Source: Candidatus Zipacnadum vermilionense
GTDB taxonomy: Bacteria; Armatimonadota; Zipacnadia; Zipacnadales; Zipacnadaceae
Direction: 5' to 3'
DNA: 43,154 nucleotides
NCBI GenBank assembly: GCA_029821755.1
Contig: JALGSV010000029.1
Coordinates: forward strand, 1-43,154
Position numbers and translations under genes: made by a program. This document shows positions 32,968-41,977 of the stretch, one piece after another. Positions within the stretch are counted from its first letter, which is position 1. Every line of letters starts with the position of its first letter. The notes under the pieces are model-generated. The model was not told the DNA's origin and ran no database searches. It saw only the letters and a program-made list of their open reading frames with translations.

Positions 32968-34161
32968 CTAGCCTTCCCCTCGCACGCGTTCTTCCGCGGC
33001 TACAGACAGGATGAGGCCGGTGCCGATCAGACAAGAGAGAATGCTACTGCCGCCGTAAGAGATGAAAGGAAGGGTCAAGCCGGTGGGCGGAAGGCTGGCG
33101 GTGGCCACGCCGATGTTGACCAGCCCCTGCAGTGCAAAGGACAAGCCGATCCCGGAGGCGAGGAAGAAGCCTAGCCGGTGGGGGCAGCGGCGGGCGATGA
33201 GGAAGGCCCACCCCCCCAGCAGGACGGTGAGCGCGATGACTCCGATACCGCCCCATAGGCCCAGTTCCCCACCGATGACGCAGAAGATGGAATCGGTGAA
33301 GCGCTCCGACAGGTTGCTCCACTTCTCCTGGCTCACCCCCAGGCCTTGTCCGGCCGCGCCGCCGTGAGCCAGGGCGATCAGCATGTTGTAGACGTGCAAG
33401 CCGCCGCCCTGGAGGTACTGCTCGGGATGCAGCCACACCAGGATGCGCTGCCAGGCGTGGGGAATCATGCGGGCCAGCAACAACCCGAGGCCGCCGGTGG
33501 CAAGGGTGAGGGGGATCCAGCCGCGCAGCGACATGCCACCGATCAGGGCCATGCCCAGCGTCACCGCCATGACTACCAACGCCATCCCCAAGTCCTTCTG
33601 CCCGACCAGCAGCAGAGCGGTAAACAGGGCGGCGCCGACGATGGGAATCCAGACGCGGCCGCTCTGCTCACGCGGCAGAGGCCCCCGGGCCAGGCAGGAG
33701 GCAACGTAGACGATGAAGGCGATCTTAGCGAACTCGGAGGGCTGCCAGCGGATAGGCCAGGGCAGCCAGCAGTAGGCGCCGTTGAGTTCATGGCCGAGAA
33801 ACTTGCCCCAGATGATGGCGAGGAACATCAGGACCCAACCGGTGCTTAGCGCCGCCAGAGGCAGCCAGCGCCGACAGACTAACCAGCGCACCGGGATCTT
33901 GGCCAGCATCAGCATCGCGACCAGGCCGACCAGCGCGAAGCTCAGTTGCGCCCGGAAGTAGTGGTGGGGGTCGTTACCGTAGGCGGTGGGGCGACCGGCG
34001 AAAGGGTAGCTGGAGGAGAAGACGAAGACGAGCCCCAACACCACCAGACTGTAGACGAGCAGGAAGTAGCGCCGGCCGGCCGCGGTTAGCCAGGTGCGGC
34101 GGCCACCCCCTATGGTCGCCTCTCGTCCCCGCGCCGGCATTTCCCGCGCTCTAGCCAGCAT
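32968..34161 (-). CDS. ftsW: FtsW, SEDS-family peptidoglycan polymerase
   Basis: A 397-residue protein with about ten membrane segments after a basic N-terminus. The SEDS hallmark region is recognisable: WQRILVWLHPEQYLQGGGLH, then HGGAAGQGLGVSQEKW and TDSIFCVIGGELGLWGG. The usual YQ-S stretch is replaced by VYNMLIALAHGG. FtsW polymerises lipid II at the division site together with FtsI, encoded upstream in this cluster. The ATG at 34161 overlaps the murD stop by 11 bases, with GGAGGG further upstream; ATG 34140 is the alternative. Confidence 0.92.
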   Translation of the reverse strand: MLARAREMPARGREATIGGGRRTWLTAAGRRYFLLVYSLVVLGLVFVFSSSYPFAGRPTAYGNDPHHYFRAQLSFALVGLVAMLMLAKIPVRWLVCRRWLPLAALSTGWVLMFLAIIWGKFLGHELNGAYCWLPWPIRWQPSEFAKIAFIVYVASCLARGPLPREQSGRVWIPIVGAALFTALLLVGQKDLGMALVVMAVTLGMALIGGMSLRGWIPLTLATGGLGLLLARMIPHAWQRILVWLHPEQYLQGGGLHVYNMLIALAHGGAAGQGLGVSQEKWSNLSERFTDSIFCVIGGELGLWGGIGVIALTVLLGGWAFLIARRCPHRLGFFLASGIGLSFALQGLVNIGVATASLPPTGLTLPFISYGGSSILSCLIGTGLILSVAAEERVRGEG

Positions 34162-35581
34162 CGCCGGCGCTTCCCTCCTCCGGCACGGCGTAGCGGTAGC
34201 TTAGCTCCCGTACGCAACGGGTGAAGACCTGGCCGCGATCAGCCTGATCGCGGAACATATCGAAGCTGGCGCAGCCGGGCAGGAGCGCGACGGTCGTGCC
34301 CTCCTCCGCCAGGCTGAAGGCCGTCGCCACGGCCTGCTCCATGTCCGCGCACTTGACCACGCGGCCCCAGTTGCCGACGGCCTCGGCCAGGACGTCGCTG
34401 CTCTCACCGAGGAGGCAAACCGCGACGCATTCCCGGCGCAGGCGCTCGCCGAATTCGCTGAAGTCCACGTTCTTGCTGACCCCGCCGACGATGGGAATGA
34501 GCGGCCGGCCCAGGCAGTCCAGATCGGCCAAGGCCGCAGCGACGTTCGTGGCTTTGGAGTCATCCACGAAGCGTACGCCCCGGACAGTGCCGACCGTCTG
34601 CAGCAGGTGATCGGCAGGGCGGAAGGCGGCCAAGCCGGCGGCAATGGCGGCGGGCTCCGCCCCGGCCAGGCGGGCGACCAGGGCGGCGGCCAGGGCGTTG
34701 CGCAGGAAGTGGTTGCCGTACACCGGCAGGTCCTCCACCGCGCACACCACCTCGGGGGCGCCCGGCTCGATCTCGACCACCAAGAGATCATCCTCGACCC
34801 GCGCATTCACCTTGGGTTGGTGGAGACCGAAGGTGAGCAACTGGGCGGTCAGGTCACCGATGAGGGGCTGTAGACTGGGATCGTCGAGCGAGATGATGGC
34901 GAAATCGGTGGGGCGCTGGTTGCTGAACATGCGGTACTTGGCCCGCAGGTAGGTGCGGAAGTCGGGGTGGCGGTCCAAGTGGTCCGGGGAGATGTTGAGG
35001 AGTGCCGCCACATACGGACGGAACCTGTCGATGGATTCCATCTGGAAGCTGCTGACCTCCAGCACCACGAACTCCACTTCCTCGGTACGGTCCATCTGGC
35101 TGATCAGGGGCAGGCCAATGTTGCCGGCGACCAGGTGGTCAATGCCGGCGGCCTGGAGGATGTCACCGATCATGACACAGGTGCTGCCCTTGCCGTTGGT
35201 GCCGGTCACGGCCAGAATGGGGGCCGCGCAGAAGCGATAGGCCAACTCCAGCTCGCCGATGATGGGAATCCCCTCCGCGCGCAAGGCCTGGAGGGCGGCG
35301 TGATTCTCGGGCACGCCGGGGCTGACGACCACCAGGTCGACGGCACCCAACTGCTCGCACGCGGCGAAGTGCTCGACGAACTCCCCGCCCAGCTCTAGGA
35401 GTTGATGGCGCTCATCGGCCAACTCCTCCCCGGTCTTGGCGTCGGCACCGACTACGGCAGCCCCCCGCCCCAGCAAGAACCGGGCGGAGGCCATGCCGCT
35501 GCGAGCGAGGCCAATGACGGCCACGCGCTTGCCGGCAAGGTTGAGAGGTTCGGTAGAGATTGGATTGTCAGTAGCGGTCAT
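34151..35581 (-). CDS. murD: MurD, UDP-MurNAc-L-alanine:D-glutamate ligase
   Basis: A 476-residue Mur ligase. The ATP-binding TGTNGKGST replaces the usual TGTNGKST/TT with one extra glycine. VLEVSSFQME and ISPDHLDRH are typical MurD motifs, and DDSKATN and LLPGCASFDMF mark the C-terminal domain. It adds D-glutamate to UDP-MurNAc-L-Ala in the cytoplasm. The ATG shares one base with the mraY stop (TAATG), so I prefer 35581 over an upstream ATG inside mraY. An N-terminal GLARSGMASARFLLGRGA forms the first nucleotide fold. Confidence 0.95.
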   Translation of the reverse strand: MTATDNPISTEPLNLAGKRVAVIGLARSGMASARFLLGRGAAVVGADAKTGEELADERHQLLELGGEFVEHFAACEQLGAVDLVVVSPGVPENHAALQALRAEGIPIIGELELAYRFCAAPILAVTGTNGKGSTCVMIGDILQAAGIDHLVAGNIGLPLISQMDRTEEVEFVVLEVSSFQMESIDRFRPYVAALLNISPDHLDRHPDFRTYLRAKYRMFSNQRPTDFAIISLDDPSLQPLIGDLTAQLLTFGLHQPKVNARVEDDLLVVEIEPGAPEVVCAVEDLPVYGNHFLRNALAAALVARLAGAEPAAIAAGLAAFRPADHLLQTVGTVRGVRFVDDSKATNVAAALADLDCLGRPLIPIVGGVSKNVDFSEFGERLRRECVAVCLLGESSDVLAEAVGNWGRVVKCADMEQAVATAFSLAEEGTTVALLPGCASFDMFRDQADRGQVFTRCVRELSYRYAVPEEGSAGDAG

Positions 35582-36564
35582 TAGTACCTCCCTAGGAACG
35601 CCCCTAGGGCCAGGCCGCCCGCGACCAGGCCGACTAGGGCGAAGCGGGCAACGACTTGCGGCTCCTTCCACCCCCGCAGCTCAAAGGCGTGGTGGATAGG
35701 CGTCATGCGGAATAGGCGCTTGCCGCCGGTGCTGCGAAAGTAGAGCACCTGCAGGATCACGCTGACGACCTCGGTCACAAAAACCACGGCGGCCAGGGCG
35801 AAGAACAGCTCCAGCCCGGCGGCCACGGCTATCCCGCCCATAAGCGCCCCCATGCCGAGGCTGCCGACGTCGCCCATGAAGATCTTCGCCGGGTTGCTGT
35901 TGAACCACAGGAATCCGGCGGCGGCCCCGGCGAGGGCCACGGCGGGCCAAACCAGGCTGGGCGCCGCTACCGCGCAGGCGACGGCCATTACCGCCGCACA
36001 GATGGCGGTCAAGGTCGCAGCCAGGCCGTCCACGCCGTCGGCGAAGTTGCAGGCGTTGGCGGCGCCGACGATGGTGAAGACCCCCAGGGCGCCCCACAGC
36101 AGACCATACGGTCCGACCGAACCCCAGCCCGAAAAGCCCCACATCGGACGCGCCGTGAGCTGTGGGCCGATCAGCCAGACGAACCCGGCCGCGAAGAGTA
36201 TCTCCAGCACGATCCGGTAGCGGGCGGGGAGGCCGCGGGAGCTACCGCCTCGCATCTTAACGACATCATCAGCCAGGCCGACAAGGGCATAGAGCAGCGC
36301 TAGGCCCAGCGGATAGGCAACCTGGGCCCCCCAGCCGCCGCAAGCCAGGGCCGCGATGACCGTCGCCCCCAGAATCGCCGCTCCGCCCAGCGAGGGAGTG
36401 CCTTGCTTGGCCTTATGGCTCGCGGGACCGTCCTCGCGGACTTGCTGGCCGAGTTGCCACTTCCGGACAAACCCCAGCACTAAGCGGGTGAGCAGTACGC
36501 TCACCACCAGTGCGATGAGCGCGGCGGTGAGGGCGTGGGCTGCTTGGCTAGTCGTCGTCGGCAT
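35581..36564 (-). CDS. mraY: MraY, phospho-MurNAc-pentapeptide translocase
   Basis: A 327-residue membrane enzyme that makes lipid I from UDP-MurNAc-pentapeptide and undecaprenyl phosphate. Motifs: GLADDVVKM (Asp pair), NFADGVDGLA, FMGDVGSLGMG with the catalytic Asp, and TPIHHAFELRGW as the His loop (the usual third His is Ala here). About ten membrane segments are visible. GGAGG lies 9 bases before the ATG, which overlaps murF by 17 bases. Confidence 0.94.
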   Translation of the reverse strand: MPTTTSQAAHALTAALIALVVSVLLTRLVLGFVRKWQLGQQVREDGPASHKAKQGTPSLGGAAILGATVIAALACGGWGAQVAYPLGLALLYALVGLADDVVKMRGGSSRGLPARYRIVLEILFAAGFVWLIGPQLTARPMWGFSGWGSVGPYGLLWGALGVFTIVGAANACNFADGVDGLAATLTAICAAVMAVACAVAAPSLVWPAVALAGAAAGFLWFNSNPAKIFMGDVGSLGMGALMGGIAVAAGLELFFALAAVVFVTEVVSVILQVLYFRSTGGKRLFRMTPIHHAFELRGWKEPQVVARFALVGLVAGGLALGAFLGRY

Positions 36565-37921
36565 GACGCAAGCCCTCCACTATCTCCTCCAGGTGCATGC
36601 TGCGGGAGGCCTTGACCAGCACGGTGTCGCCGGGGCGCAGGAGGGTGCGCAGCGCCGCCAGAGCCCCGGCGGGGGTGTTTACCGCTAGCGCCGGCAGACC
36701 GGTCTCGCGGGCGGTCTCCGCGGCGCCCGCAGCCCCGGGGCCGACGGTGACCATCCCCTCGATCCCGGCGCGGGCCACCTGCCGTCCCACTTTGCGGTGC
36801 TCCGCCTCGGCGAACTGCCCCAACTCCAACATGTCCCCCAGCACCAAAATACGGCGGCCGGACAGCGAGGCGAGCAGCTCCACCGCGGCGGCCACCGAAC
36901 TAGGACTGGCGTTGTAGGCGTCGTTGATCACGGTGACCGGGCCGGGGAGGGTTACCACCTCACAGCGCATGGATTCGCCTTGTGCGCCTACCAGACCTTC
37001 CCGGAGGTCCCCCGGCGAGACCCCGACGGCCCAGGCGGCAGCAGCGGCGGCGAGTGCGTTGAGGACCTGATGGCGGCCGGGCAGGCTCAGCGACACCGGC
37101 AGACGCTCCCCGGCCACGCACAGCGTGAAGTCGCTGCCTTCCAGACCGCGCAGGGCGATCTCCTCCGCTCGCACCTCGGCGTCGGGACCCAGACCAAAGG
37201 AGACCACCGGGCAGGGGGCCATCTCGCGCAGGAGGCCGAAGAAGAAATCGTCGGCGTTCAGCACCGCCCGCCCCTCCGGGGGCAGGGCCACGAGCAGCTC
37301 CGCCTTGGCCTGGGCGACGGCCTCCCGCCCGCCCAAGCGGCCCAGGTGCGAGGTACCGATGTTGGTGATGACACCAATCTCGGGGTGGCTGACCTCGACC
37401 AGGTAGCGAATTTCTCCCGGCCCACGCATGCCGAATTCCAGGACGCAGAAGCGGTGTTCGGGCGCGAGCTGCAGCAGCGTCCGAGGGACGCCGACCTCGT
37501 TGTTCTCGTTTCCGGCCGCGGCGAGGGTGGGGCCAAGGCGCGAGAGGATACCGTCGAGGAAGGCCTTGGTGCTGGTCTTGCCCGTGCTGCCGGTGACGGC
37601 CAGGACGCGCGCCGGGCACTGCTCCCGCCACCAGCGCGCGATTTGCCCGTAGGCGTACAGCGTGTCAGGCACGGTAATCAGGGCGGTGTCGAGGGACAGA
37701 TCGGCCGGGCGTCGGGCGACCAGAGCGGCAACCGCGCCGGCCGCCAGCGCGGCGGTAACGTGGTCATGCCCATCATGCGTTTCCCCCCGCAAGGCGACGA
37801 AAAGCTCGCCGGGCTGCACCCGGCGTGAGTCGGTCGTCACCCCTGTCGCGGTCAGGCTGCGGTCAGGGCTGGTGAACTCCGCGTCAAGCAAGGCAGTAAG
37901 GTCGGCTAGTCTGAGAAGCAT
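36548..37921 (-). CDS. murF: MurF, UDP-MurNAc-tripeptide:D-Ala-D-Ala ligase
   Basis: A 457-residue Mur ligase that completes the pentapeptide. VTGSTGKTSTKAFLDG is the ATP loop, ENNEVGVPRTLL is the MurF-type motif, and VINDAYNASPSSVAAA marks the C-terminal domain. The ATG at 37921 begins right at the family N-terminus, but I see no Shine-Dalgarno sequence in front of it; the preceding 84 bases hold a 17-bp hairpin. Translation may depend on coupling or on a leaderless or internal entry. Confidence 0.94.
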   Translation of the reverse strand: MLLRLADLTALLDAEFTSPDRSLTATGVTTDSRRVQPGELFVALRGETHDGHDHVTAALAAGAVAALVARRPADLSLDTALITVPDTLYAYGQIARWWREQCPARVLAVTGSTGKTSTKAFLDGILSRLGPTLAAAGNENNEVGVPRTLLQLAPEHRFCVLEFGMRGPGEIRYLVEVSHPEIGVITNIGTSHLGRLGGREAVAQAKAELLVALPPEGRAVLNADDFFFGLLREMAPCPVVSFGLGPDAEVRAEEIALRGLEGSDFTLCVAGERLPVSLSLPGRHQVLNALAAAAAAWAVGVSPGDLREGLVGAQGESMRCEVVTLPGPVTVINDAYNASPSSVAAAVELLASLSGRRILVLGDMLELGQFAEAEHRKVGRQVARAGIEGMVTVGPGAAGAAETARETGLPALAVNTPAGALAALRTLLRPGDTVLVKASRSMHLEEIVEGLRHADDD

Positions 37922-37963
37922 GGCTGTGATGGTTGTGATGACCGGTGGTGCTTTGGTTTTCCG

Positions 37964-38000
37964 TCCGCGTGGGGCGGGCTGGAAGCCCGCCCCACGCGGA
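37964..38000. repeat. 17-bp perfect hairpin between murE and murF
   Basis: TCCGCGTGGGGCGGGCT (37964-37980) and its reverse complement (37984-38000) flank a GGA loop. The core GGGCTGGAAGCCC recurs near 42391. It has the form of a single REP unit. It has no T-run on either strand. It could separate or stabilise the murE and murF parts of the transcript. Confidence 0.85.
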
Positions 38001-38005
38001 AATCC

Positions 38006-39520
38006 CTACGGGAGGCTCTCCAGCGCCTCCCGGACCACTTCGCGGTCGTCGAAAGGCAGGCGGCGGTGGCCGAGGATTTGGTAGGGCTCGTGGCCCTTGC
38101 CGGCGATGACCACCATGTCGTCCAGCTCGCAGCGGCGGATGGCCTCGAAGATCGCCTCGCGCCGGTCCACGATCACTCGATAGTTGGCCTCTGGCCCCCC
38201 GGTAGCGCCACTGACTCCCTGAAGCATCTCGTCGAGAATGGCCTGCGGGGCCTCGGTGCGCGGGTTGTCCGAGGTCAGAATCGTGTAGTCGGCCTCCTCG
38301 GTGGCGATACGGGCCATGAGGGGGCGCTTGGTGCGGTCGCGGTCGCCGCCACAGCCTACCACGCACAGCAGCCGGCGAGGCTGCAGCCCGCGGGCGGTGC
38401 TCAAGACGTTGTGCAGGGCATCCGGTGTATGGGCGTAGTCCACGACGATGGTGAAGCCCTGCCCGCCCTCCACGCGCTCGAAACGCCCCGGAACCGCCCG
38501 CAGGTTCTCCAGCCCGGCGCGGATGGCGCCCCCCCGGTAGCCCAGCGCCCAGCAGCAGGCCGCCGCGGCCACAGCGTTGTAGGCGTTGAAGCGGCCGATC
38601 AGGGCGAGGTCCAGGGGCAGCGGGGCGGTCTTGTCGGGAAACTCCAGGGCCAGCCGCAGCCCCCGGCGGGTGCTGTGAAGGGACGTGGCCCGCACCTGCG
38701 CAGCGGACTCCAGACCGTAGGTCACCATCCGGCAACGGGCGTCCTGCGCCAAGCGCGGCCCGGCAGCGTCGTCCAGGTTGATGACACCGACCATCTCCTT
38801 CTCCGGCCGGGCTAGGTCGGCGTAGTCGGTGAACAGGCGGCGCTTGGCGCGGTAGTAGTCGTCCGGGTCGGAGTGGAAGTCCATGTGGTCCTGGGTGAGG
38901 TTGGTGAAGATAGCGCCGTCGAACTTGCACATCCACACCCGATCCAGCGCCAGGCCGTGCGAGGAGACCTCCATGGAGACGTGCTGCACGCCGCGGGCAC
39001 GCATGTCGGCCAGCAGCGCCTGCAACTCGATAGCGTCGGGGGTGGTGTGGGCGCTGGGGCGCTTCTCTCCGGCTACGGTAAGGCCCAAAGTGCCGATGAC
39101 GCCGGTGGTGAGGCCCGCGGCCTGGGCGATGCTGTCGAGCAGCAGGCAGATGGTGGTCTTGCCGTTGGTGCCGGTGACGCCCACCAGGCACAGGTCGCGG
39201 GAGGGGTGGCCGTAGAAGGCGGCGGCCAGCTCGGCGGCGACGCGGCGGGTGTTGGGAACCTGGACGGCAGTGACCGACTCCGGGATCAGGGCGGCGACCT
39301 GCGGGTCCGAGAAGACGAGGGCGGCGGCGCCTTGCTCGAGCGCCTGCGGGATGAACCGGTGGCCATCGGTCTCGAAGCCGGGGATGGCCACGAATACCCA
39401 ACCCGGCTGGACTTGCCGAGAGTCAGCGGTCAGCCCGGTTGCGAGGGTCGGGAGGCCCAGGCGCCGGCCCGCCGCGTAAGGCGCAGTCAGTTGCTCGATG
39501 GTGAATGCTGGTTCGGGCAT
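38006..39520 (-). CDS. murE: MurE, UDP-MurNAc-dipeptide:meso-diaminopimelate ligase
   Basis: A 504-residue Mur ligase. VTGTNGKTT lies at residues 114-122, and HTTPDAIELQ and EVSSHGLALDRV are MurE motifs. In the C-terminal domain SDNPRTE contains the DNPR signature that selects meso-diaminopimelate; lysine-adding MurE lacks it. This gives a DAP-type peptidoglycan. The ATG is 9 bases after the ftsI stop, with a GGAGGGG tract upstream. Confidence 0.95.
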   Translation of the reverse strand: MPEPAFTIEQLTAPYAAGRRLGLPTLATGLTADSRQVQPGWVFVAIPGFETDGHRFIPQALEQGAAALVFSDPQVAALIPESVTAVQVPNTRRVAAELAAAFYGHPSRDLCLVGVTGTNGKTTICLLLDSIAQAAGLTTGVIGTLGLTVAGEKRPSAHTTPDAIELQALLADMRARGVQHVSMEVSSHGLALDRVWMCKFDGAIFTNLTQDHMDFHSDPDDYYRAKRRLFTDYADLARPEKEMVGVINLDDAAGPRLAQDARCRMVTYGLESAAQVRATSLHSTRRGLRLALEFPDKTAPLPLDLALIGRFNAYNAVAAAACCWALGYRGGAIRAGLENLRAVPGRFERVEGGQGFTIVVDYAHTPDALHNVLSTARGLQPRRLLCVVGCGGDRDRTKRPLMARIATEEADYTILTSDNPRTEAPQAILDEMLQGVSGATGGPEANYRVIVDRREAIFEAIRRCELDDMVVIAGKGHEPYQILGHRRLPFDDREVVREALESLP

Positions 39521-39529
39521 GAAAGAAGG

Positions 39530-41353
39530 CTACCCCCTCCCCTCCGGCAGCAGGCCCTGGCGGCGGAGCAGGTAACGAGCGATCTCCTTGGCGACCGGCG
39601 CGCAGACATCCGCGCCGTGCTCACCCACCTGAGGGTTCTTCGCCGCGACCAGGATGCAGAAATCCGGCCGGCGGTCGGCGGGGGCGATCAGGACAAAACT
39701 GACCACCTTCTGATCTTCGGGGAAGGTACCGGTGGCCGGGTCGTAGACCTGGGCGGTGCCCGTCTTGCCGCCGACAACGACGCCGTCGACGTGCGCCAAG
39801 CGGCCGGTGCCCCTTTCCACCACCCCGACCATCATCTGCCGGATCAGGCGGGAGACTTCCGACGAGCAGACGGTCGCCTTGGCCCGGGGCGGGATGTCGC
39901 GGAAGACGGTGTCGTCGTCAGGCATGAGCACCCGTCGCACGATCTGCGGTTGCATATAGACGCCATCATTGACCACGCCGGAGATGGCGGCCGTGAGCTG
40001 CAAGGGCGTCACCAGGACGTGCTGGCCGAAGCCCATGTTGGCCAGGTCTCGAACGCGTAGTTGGTCAGCCGGGAAGACCTTTCCGCGCGCCTCCCCGGGC
40101 AGGCCCACGCCGGTCCGCTGACCGAAACCGCAGGTGGCCAGGAAACTGGTGAAGCGCTCCTTGCCGACGCGAGTGACCACTTGCGCGGCGCCCAAGTTGC
40201 AGGACTGCGCCAGGATGCCCGCCAGGTTGAGCGAGCCATGGCCATGAGCGATGTACCGGCCCCAGCAGTGCAAGGGGCGTCCCCCCAGTTCCATGGTGCC
40301 ACTACAGTAGAACCTCGAGCTGAGGGACACGGCGCCGCACTGCAAGGCGGCGGTGGCGGTCAGCACCTTGAAGGTACTGCCGGGCTCGTACTCCCAGACG
40401 ACGGGCAGATCACGTAGGCTCCGCTGGGAGATGGCAACGCGCCGGGACTCGGGCCCCAAGGGCGCTAAGTCGTTGGGGTTGTAGGTGGGACGGCTGGCCA
40501 GGGATAGCACCGCGCCGGTGCTCGGCTCCATCACCACCACCGTGGCGTTCTCCGGTCGGTTGTAGCTCCATAGGTGGTCCAGAGCGGCCTCGACTTGCCG
40601 CTGCAGGTCCAGATCCAGGGTGGTGACTAGGGACTTGCCGGGCTCCGAGGGCAAGGCCGCGTCGTCTTCCATGCCGACGATGGTGCGCCCCCACGCGTCG
40701 ACGTTGCGACGGGGGGTGCCGGACTGACCGGCCAGCAGAAAGCGATACTTCAGGTCCAAGCCCTCCAGGGGCCGCTGGTCGCCGCTGTAGGCGCCCAGCG
40801 CATGGGAGGCCAGCGTCCCGTAGGGGTAGACGCGCTTGAAGCCGGGCTCAATCACCAGGGCGGGAAGCTGCAGGGCCCGCAGCTTCCGTACGATGTCGGA
40901 GGGTACGCGCCAGGCCAGACGCTCGTAGCACCCGGAGGCGGCCATCTTCTCGTCGACCACTTCCGGGGGCAGCCCCAGCACCTCGATCAGTGCCTTCCGG
41001 GTTTTATCGGTACCTCGCTCCCGCGCCACCTGGGGATCCAGGGCGAGGTCAGCGACGGCCTGTGCATCGGCCAGCACCTGCTGGCTGGAGTCGTAGATGC
41101 GCCCCGGACGCACGGCGTCGGGCGGGGTCGGTGCGTCCAGCTCTCTCGCCGCCTGCATGTAGAAGTCATGGCGCACCGTCTGGACGTAGGCCAGCTTGAC
41201 TACGAGCAACACGGCGACGACAACCAGCCCGACGGTGAGGTAACGCAGGCCCCGCTGCTCTCCCCGCGAGGGGGGACGACAGATGCCCCAGGGGTCCGCG
41301 GCGAGGGAGCGGGAGCCGGTTTGCCCGAGGAGTTGTCGTTCCGGTCTGACCAT
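39530..41353 (-). CDS. ftsI: FtsI, division-specific class B penicillin-binding protein
   Basis: A 607-residue transpeptidase that crosslinks septal peptidoglycan. One membrane segment is at about 38-60, a PBP dimerisation domain follows, and the catalytic motifs are STFK (about residue 327), SCN (about 385) and KTGT (about 529). The start is uncertain: ATG at 41353 gives a conventional cytoplasmic tail but has a poor ribosome site. A TTG at 41443 would add 30 residues but overlaps the T-run of the terminator and the -35 of a candidate promoter, so I prefer 41353. No PASTA domain is present. Confidence 0.93.
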   Translation of the reverse strand: MVRPERQLLGQTGSRSLAADPWGICRPPSRGEQRGLRYLTVGLVVVAVLLVVKLAYVQTVRHDFYMQAARELDAPTPPDAVRPGRIYDSSQQVLADAQAVADLALDPQVARERGTDKTRKALIEVLGLPPEVVDEKMAASGCYERLAWRVPSDIVRKLRALQLPALVIEPGFKRVYPYGTLASHALGAYSGDQRPLEGLDLKYRFLLAGQSGTPRRNVDAWGRTIVGMEDDAALPSEPGKSLVTTLDLDLQRQVEAALDHLWSYNRPENATVVVMEPSTGAVLSLASRPTYNPNDLAPLGPESRRVAISQRSLRDLPVVWEYEPGSTFKVLTATAALQCGAVSLSSRFYCSGTMELGGRPLHCWGRYIAHGHGSLNLAGILAQSCNLGAAQVVTRVGKERFTSFLATCGFGQRTGVGLPGEARGKVFPADQLRVRDLANMGFGQHVLVTPLQLTAAISGVVNDGVYMQPQIVRRVLMPDDDTVFRDIPPRAKATVCSSEVSRLIRQMMVGVVERGTGRLAHVDGVVVGGKTGTAQVYDPATGTFPEDQKVVSFVLIAPADRRPDFCILVAAKNPQVGEHGADVCAPVAKEIARYLLRRQGLLPEGRG

Positions 41354-41414
41354 GAGGTATGCGCCGTGGAGCGCCGCACGGGCCCGCCGGAGCGACCAGC
41401 GCGACGCTGCTTGG

Positions 41415-41443
41415 ATGATAGCAGAAAGCCCCCTGAAGGGCAA
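41415..41443 (-). promoter_or_regulatory. Candidate promoter of ftsI
   Basis: On the minus strand TTGCCC (41443-41438) is followed after 17 bases by TATCAT (41420-41415), which is 5/6 of the -10 consensus. It starts at the T-run of the terminator behind ftsL, so ftsI and downstream genes could be transcribed independently of rsmH-ftsL. Confidence 0.45.
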
Positions 41444-41471
41444 AAAAAGCCACGGCGGTTAGGCCGTGGCT
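41442..41471 (-). terminator. Intrinsic terminator between ftsL and ftsI
   Basis: A 9-bp stem AGCCACGGC/GCCGTGGCT (41448-41456 and 41463-41471) with a 6-base loop, followed on the minus strand by seven Ts (41448-41442). The stem overlaps the ftsL stop codon. It has all features of a rho-independent terminator, within what is normally a continuous operon. Confidence 0.8.
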
Positions 41472-41922
41472 AGTCCGGCGAGCCCCCCAGAGGAGCCCGC
41501 GCCAATGCGTTGTCGGGTGCCCTCGCCACCTTGGTCGGCGCTGGCTGCAGGGCCGCAAGAGGCGAGACCTCTCCCTCCGCCGGCGGCGGCACGTTCCGGC
41601 TGAGTCGCACGTGGTCCACATGCGCCGGCGTGAAGACCATGCCCTGCCCGCCGGCCCAGTCGCGAAGCTTGGCCGGATCGCGCTGCCGATCGATGGCCGC
41701 ATTCCATCCCTGCTGGTGAGCCCTGAGCGATTCCACACGCTGCACGGTCTGCTTGAGTTCCGAGTCGAGTTGGGTCTTGCGGGCGCAGCAGTGCAGGAAG
41801 ACGATGGAGACCGCGCCCATGGCCGTGATCAACAGACAAGGAGTCACGAGAGCACGCCACCCCTCAGGCCGTCTGCTCCAACCATCCGAGCCAATTGCGC
41901 CTCGCACGGGACTGCGTCCCAC
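41470..41922 (-). CDS. ftsL: FtsL-like division protein (membrane segment plus coiled coil)
   Basis: A 150-residue bitopic protein. A basic N-terminus leads into one membrane segment (ALVTPCLLITAMGAVSIVFL, about 25-44), then a coiled coil (LDSELKQTVQRVESLRAHQQ) and a region RDWAGGQGMVFTPAHVDHV that matches the place and style of FtsL proteins, followed by a Pro/Ala tail. Sequence identity in this family is always low, so the call rests mainly on topology and position between rsmH and ftsI. The GTG start at 41922 is well supported by AAAGGAG 7 bases upstream. Confidence 0.75.
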   Translation of the reverse strand: MGRSPVRGAIGSDGWSRRPEGWRALVTPCLLITAMGAVSIVFLHCCARKTQLDSELKQTVQRVESLRAHQQGWNAAIDRQRDPAKLRDWAGGQGMVFTPAHVDHVRLSRNVPPPAEGEVSPLAALQPAPTKVARAPDNALARAPLGGSPD

Positions 41923-41935
41923 GGCGGTCTCCTTT

Positions 41936-41977
41936 GAGTCGCGAGTCGCGAGTCGCGTGTGGCGAGTCGCGAGTGCA
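41936..41977. repeat. 7-bp tandem repeat (GAGTCGC)
   Basis: Six consecutive 7-base units: GAGTCGC three times, GTGTGGC, GAGTCGC, then GAGTGCA. The array abuts the ribosome-binding region of ftsL, with the first exact unit about 7 bases upstream of AAAGGAG on the minus strand. Copy number could vary by slippage without touching coding sequence. Confidence 0.8.

Noticed and set aside
37884-39401. 505-residue minus-strand open frame overlapping murE
   Set aside because: Arg/Pro/Gly/His-rich composition; murE in the adjacent frame has every ligase motif.
41936-41977. CRISPR array or attachment site
   Set aside because: Direct heptamers without spacers; no integrase or tRNA nearby.
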